A stretch of 64,000 bases of DNA from Galaxea fascicularis (lineage: Eukaryota > Cnidaria > Anthozoa > Scleractinia > Euphylliidae): assembly GCA_948470475.1 (NCBI GenBank), contig OX419337.1:20001306-20065305 (forward strand), read 5' to 3'. Position numbers and translations under genes: made by a program. The notes beneath the pieces are model-generated. The model was given only the letters and a program-made list of their open reading frames with translations. It searched no databases and had not been told where the DNA came from. Shown one piece after another: positions 61,870-64,000 of this stretch. Within the stretch, counting starts at the first letter, position 1, and each line of letters begins with the position of its first letter.

Positions 61870-62523
61870 ATGACGATGACAAACTTTACCGCCCATCCAA
61901 GTCACAAATCATATATAGAACATTTTTGTTCCATAGAATTGGCTGAAACAAAAAACAACTAATTAACGTTCCTCGTAGTACTTAACAATTATTGGATTCG
62001 GTTTTCGCATGATAGTGATAATTATCAAGGCCAAAGTTTGTGTTATCTGCCGAAGTCGAAGGCTGAGGCGGATAACACAAACTGAGGCCTTGATAATTAT
62101 CGCTATCATGCAAAAACCGAATCCAATAATTGTTTTATTATGCATATTCCTGAGCTGCACTGGCGACTCCGCCATAACAAAACTGATCAAACTGCTGATT
62201 AGTGTATTAGTTGACGTCACTTCGGCATGCATAAAACTATTCTCTGTAGGTATGACGTCAATTCTACATATATAAAAACTATGGTCTGTAGGTATGACGT
62301 AAGAGAAACAGAGCTAGCAAGAATTAGCTGCGTGCTTATAGCCAATCAAAATCGAGCTGGTGACACCAATGTATAATAATAAACCTTATTGTGTCCGTCA
62401 CCGCATTTCTGGGGAATGCTTTGATTCTAGCTTCCCTTCACAAGGAGTCTTCACTTCATTTGCCGTCCAAACTCTTGTTTCGTAACTTGGCAACAACTAA
62501 TCTTGCTTTTGGCATCATTGTAC
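61870..62523 (+). pseudogene. GPCR pseudogene interrupted by a hairpin element
   Basis: The N-terminus (MTMTNFTAHPSHKSYIEH) is followed by a stop after about 30 codons. A foreign segment lies at about 61985-62388, then TM1-TM2 resume ([13 protein letters not shown]...LFRNLATTNL) and end near 62523, where family 3' flank follows. TM3-TM7 are missing. Confidence 0.8.
61985..62132. repeat. 148-bp hairpin element inside GPCR pseudogene
   Basis: acaattattggattcggttt pairs with its inverse at 62112-62132. Arms of about 70 bases are nearly complementary, with a short loop near 62050-62075. Sequence to about 62388 belongs to the same insertion and has two gtaggtatgacgt words. ttattg flanks both sides and may be the TSD. 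Confidence 0.75.
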
Positions 62524-62719
62524 TGAGGAGGAAACTTTCTTCCATTTTGACTTCAATTCGGTTTTAACGGGATGAACGAACTCTGTTATTTTAGCATTTT
62601 TCACTCCTTCATTTCAACTGAAAAATTTCAGGATGGAAAATTATCGTCTCTCTTGACAGGAATGCGGGCCTAAGAGGAAATTCCCGCAGCCATTTTCTGA
62701 AAATCCTCACTGCAACTAA

Positions 62720-63120
62720 GGTCCGGTTCAGACGCCGTACTTTTCATGAGCCGAACTAAATTCGAACTTGGACCGACCCAAATTGACAAAAGTACGCCTG
62801 TTGATTCAGACGTCGAACTTAATTAGTCGTTCCACAGCCGTTCCTAATACAGTTGCAGGAAAACCGATCAATATTGTCCGTTGTTTTGTAAATATATAGC
62901 AAATAATAATTTATGCATTAAGTTCGGCACATGAAAAGTTCGGCGTCTGAATCAAGGCCGTTCCAAAGTCGAAATTCCCGGCCAAGCCAGGCGAAAAGAA
63001 CGCCTGAGCTGTTCCAAGTTAAAGAAGCCGTTCCCAATTGATTCAGACGCCGAACTTTTCATGTACTTAATTCTATGAATTAGGTTCGGCTCATGAAAAG
63101 TACGGCATCTAAATCGGGCC
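62720..63120. mobile_element. MITE with TAA target-site duplication
   Basis: 401 bp. The ends ggtccggttcagacgccgta and its inverse (tacggcatctaaatcgggcc) are imperfect inverted repeats, flanked by TAA (62717-62719, 63121-63123). Internal copies of the gttcggc/gccgaac words occur in both orientations. A 3-bp TAA duplication suits PIF/Harbinger-mobilised MITEs. An uninterrupted version of the target is seen at 59415-59425. Confidence 0.85.
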
Positions 63121-63569
63121 TAATATAACGGAGACTATACAGTGTAGTTACGCGAGAAAATTGAAATGATCAGCAAACCGTTATCATGATAAAACCATCG
63201 TTCTTTTAGAAAATCATATTATTCCAGTAAAGTATTAAAAGAGGGAATACCTGAAGTATCTTTATATCGAATGTAAACTGAAAAAGAGGGTGTTTTGACC
63301 TTCGCTTTTACAACGAGCCAAAGTTTGGTTTTCCGTTATAACATTTGTGCAAAGACCAGTACGAACAGGTGCTAAAAGAACCGCAACGTGATGGTTGTCG
63401 CTGCGAGGCAAATTGAAACTTTCTCTCTGGTTATTATAAACAGTTAGGCTGAACCGTCATCTTTATTGTTTTTCATCCGGCGTTTTGATCCCTCCTAAGT
63501 TAATGCTAAGATGGACATCAGCTTTAGTGAACATTTTTATGGCTTAGTTACAATACAGCCCAAAAATAA

Positions 63570-63775
63570 TGCACGCGCAAGAAGTGTTCTTGCGCCGTAA
63601 GAACACGCAATCCGCTGCAAGAAGTAAAAATGTCGTGTTTTTGCGGTTTGCCCGCAAGAACTTTCGAAACGCAAGAAGTTAAAACTCTAACCGCAAGAAG
63701 CCGCAAGAAGTTGAAAATCTAGCCGCAAGAACCTATTAATCTTACCGCAAGCCGCAAGAACAGACAAGAAGTTAC
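63570..63775 (+). repeat. cluster of CGCAAGAA motifs
   Basis: About a dozen occurrences of (c)cgcaagaa(g/c), some inverted (ttcttgcg), at irregular spacing of 10-30 bases. Not a regular tandem array and no spacers of constant length. Nothing coding. Confidence 0.6.
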
Positions 63776-64000
63776 TGCAGGTTGTTTGTAATGCCGGGCT
63801 GGTGGTCGAAATGCTCAGCGCTTGCTTGCAAATTTATCCATTAGATAAGAAACTGCAGGGGCAAGAGAGGTAATATCATCTTTACTTTTGAAGAGCCGAG
63901 ACCAGAACTAGACTTCTGCTTGCTGATAATGTAAAAATATTATCGTACACGATCGCTTATTACGCGTACTTGCGCTTACGAACCTCAGTTACGTGTAACC

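Noticed and set aside
63570..63775. CRISPR-like array
   Set aside because: Motifs are 8-9 bases, irregularly spaced and in both orientations, without constant spacers; the genome is eukaryotic and no cas genes are present.

Overview
The window looks like nuclear DNA of a cnidarian, most likely an anthozoan such as a stony coral (inference). The reasons are a tandem family of intronless class A GPCR genes with many broken copies, TTAGGG-type telomere repeats, many short inverted-repeat elements, and Polinton, Helentron, BEL/Pao and KDZ-like elements. No bacterial or organellar features were seen.

Host layer: all GPCR copies lie on the + strand. Four have open frames (2326-3243, 39165-40058, 49383-50300, 57942-58862) and several are fragments or frameshifted (6774, 8093, 10456, 37023, 37551, 41426, 57414, 61870). 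Each copy sits in a repeated unit with recognisable 5' and 3' non-coding flanks, so the locus grew by segmental duplication. The copy at 57942 is preceded by a block of about 2.2 kb that also occurs at 35390-37640. Between genes lie MITEs (7404-7871, 39022-39158, 62720-63120), a hairpin element, a palindromic pair of tRNA-like genes (60206-60682), an interstitial telomere tract fused to a KDZ-like transposase fragment (47322-48318) and a young, internally deleted BEL/Pao element (50769-55684, TSD TTACT).

Central layer: the GPCR pseudogene at 10456 is split inside its NPxxY region. The missing 3' end is at 34876-34937, so 11321-34875 is one nested insertion of 23.5 kb. It holds Helentron pieces (PIF1-like helicase end plus EEP endonuclease at 12954-14019, and an RPA-like OB-fold/zinc-ribbon protein at 33018-33672) on either side of a 17.8 kb Polinton/adintovirus-like element (15239-33017).

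The Polinton has very long terminal inverted repeats (4126 and 3554 bp). Each carries a tRNA-Arg-like gene, small overlapping ORFs, an array of splice-site-bearing cassettes, a tandem array of about 110 bp per unit, and a phospholipase A2-domain gene. The unique middle encodes a chromodomain integrase, paired paralogous proteins of unknown role, a double jelly-roll-type major capsid protein, an adenovirus-type protease, an FtsK/A32-like packaging ATPase and several small basic proteins. No protein-primed PolB is visible. Most genes are preceded by an ATAAA(A/G) box placed 31-35 bases before a TCA initiator close to the ATG, and in seven cases the box contains the stop codon of the gene before. 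Capsid, ATPase, one paired protein and one PLA2 copy carry in-frame stops, while the TIRs are still nearly identical.
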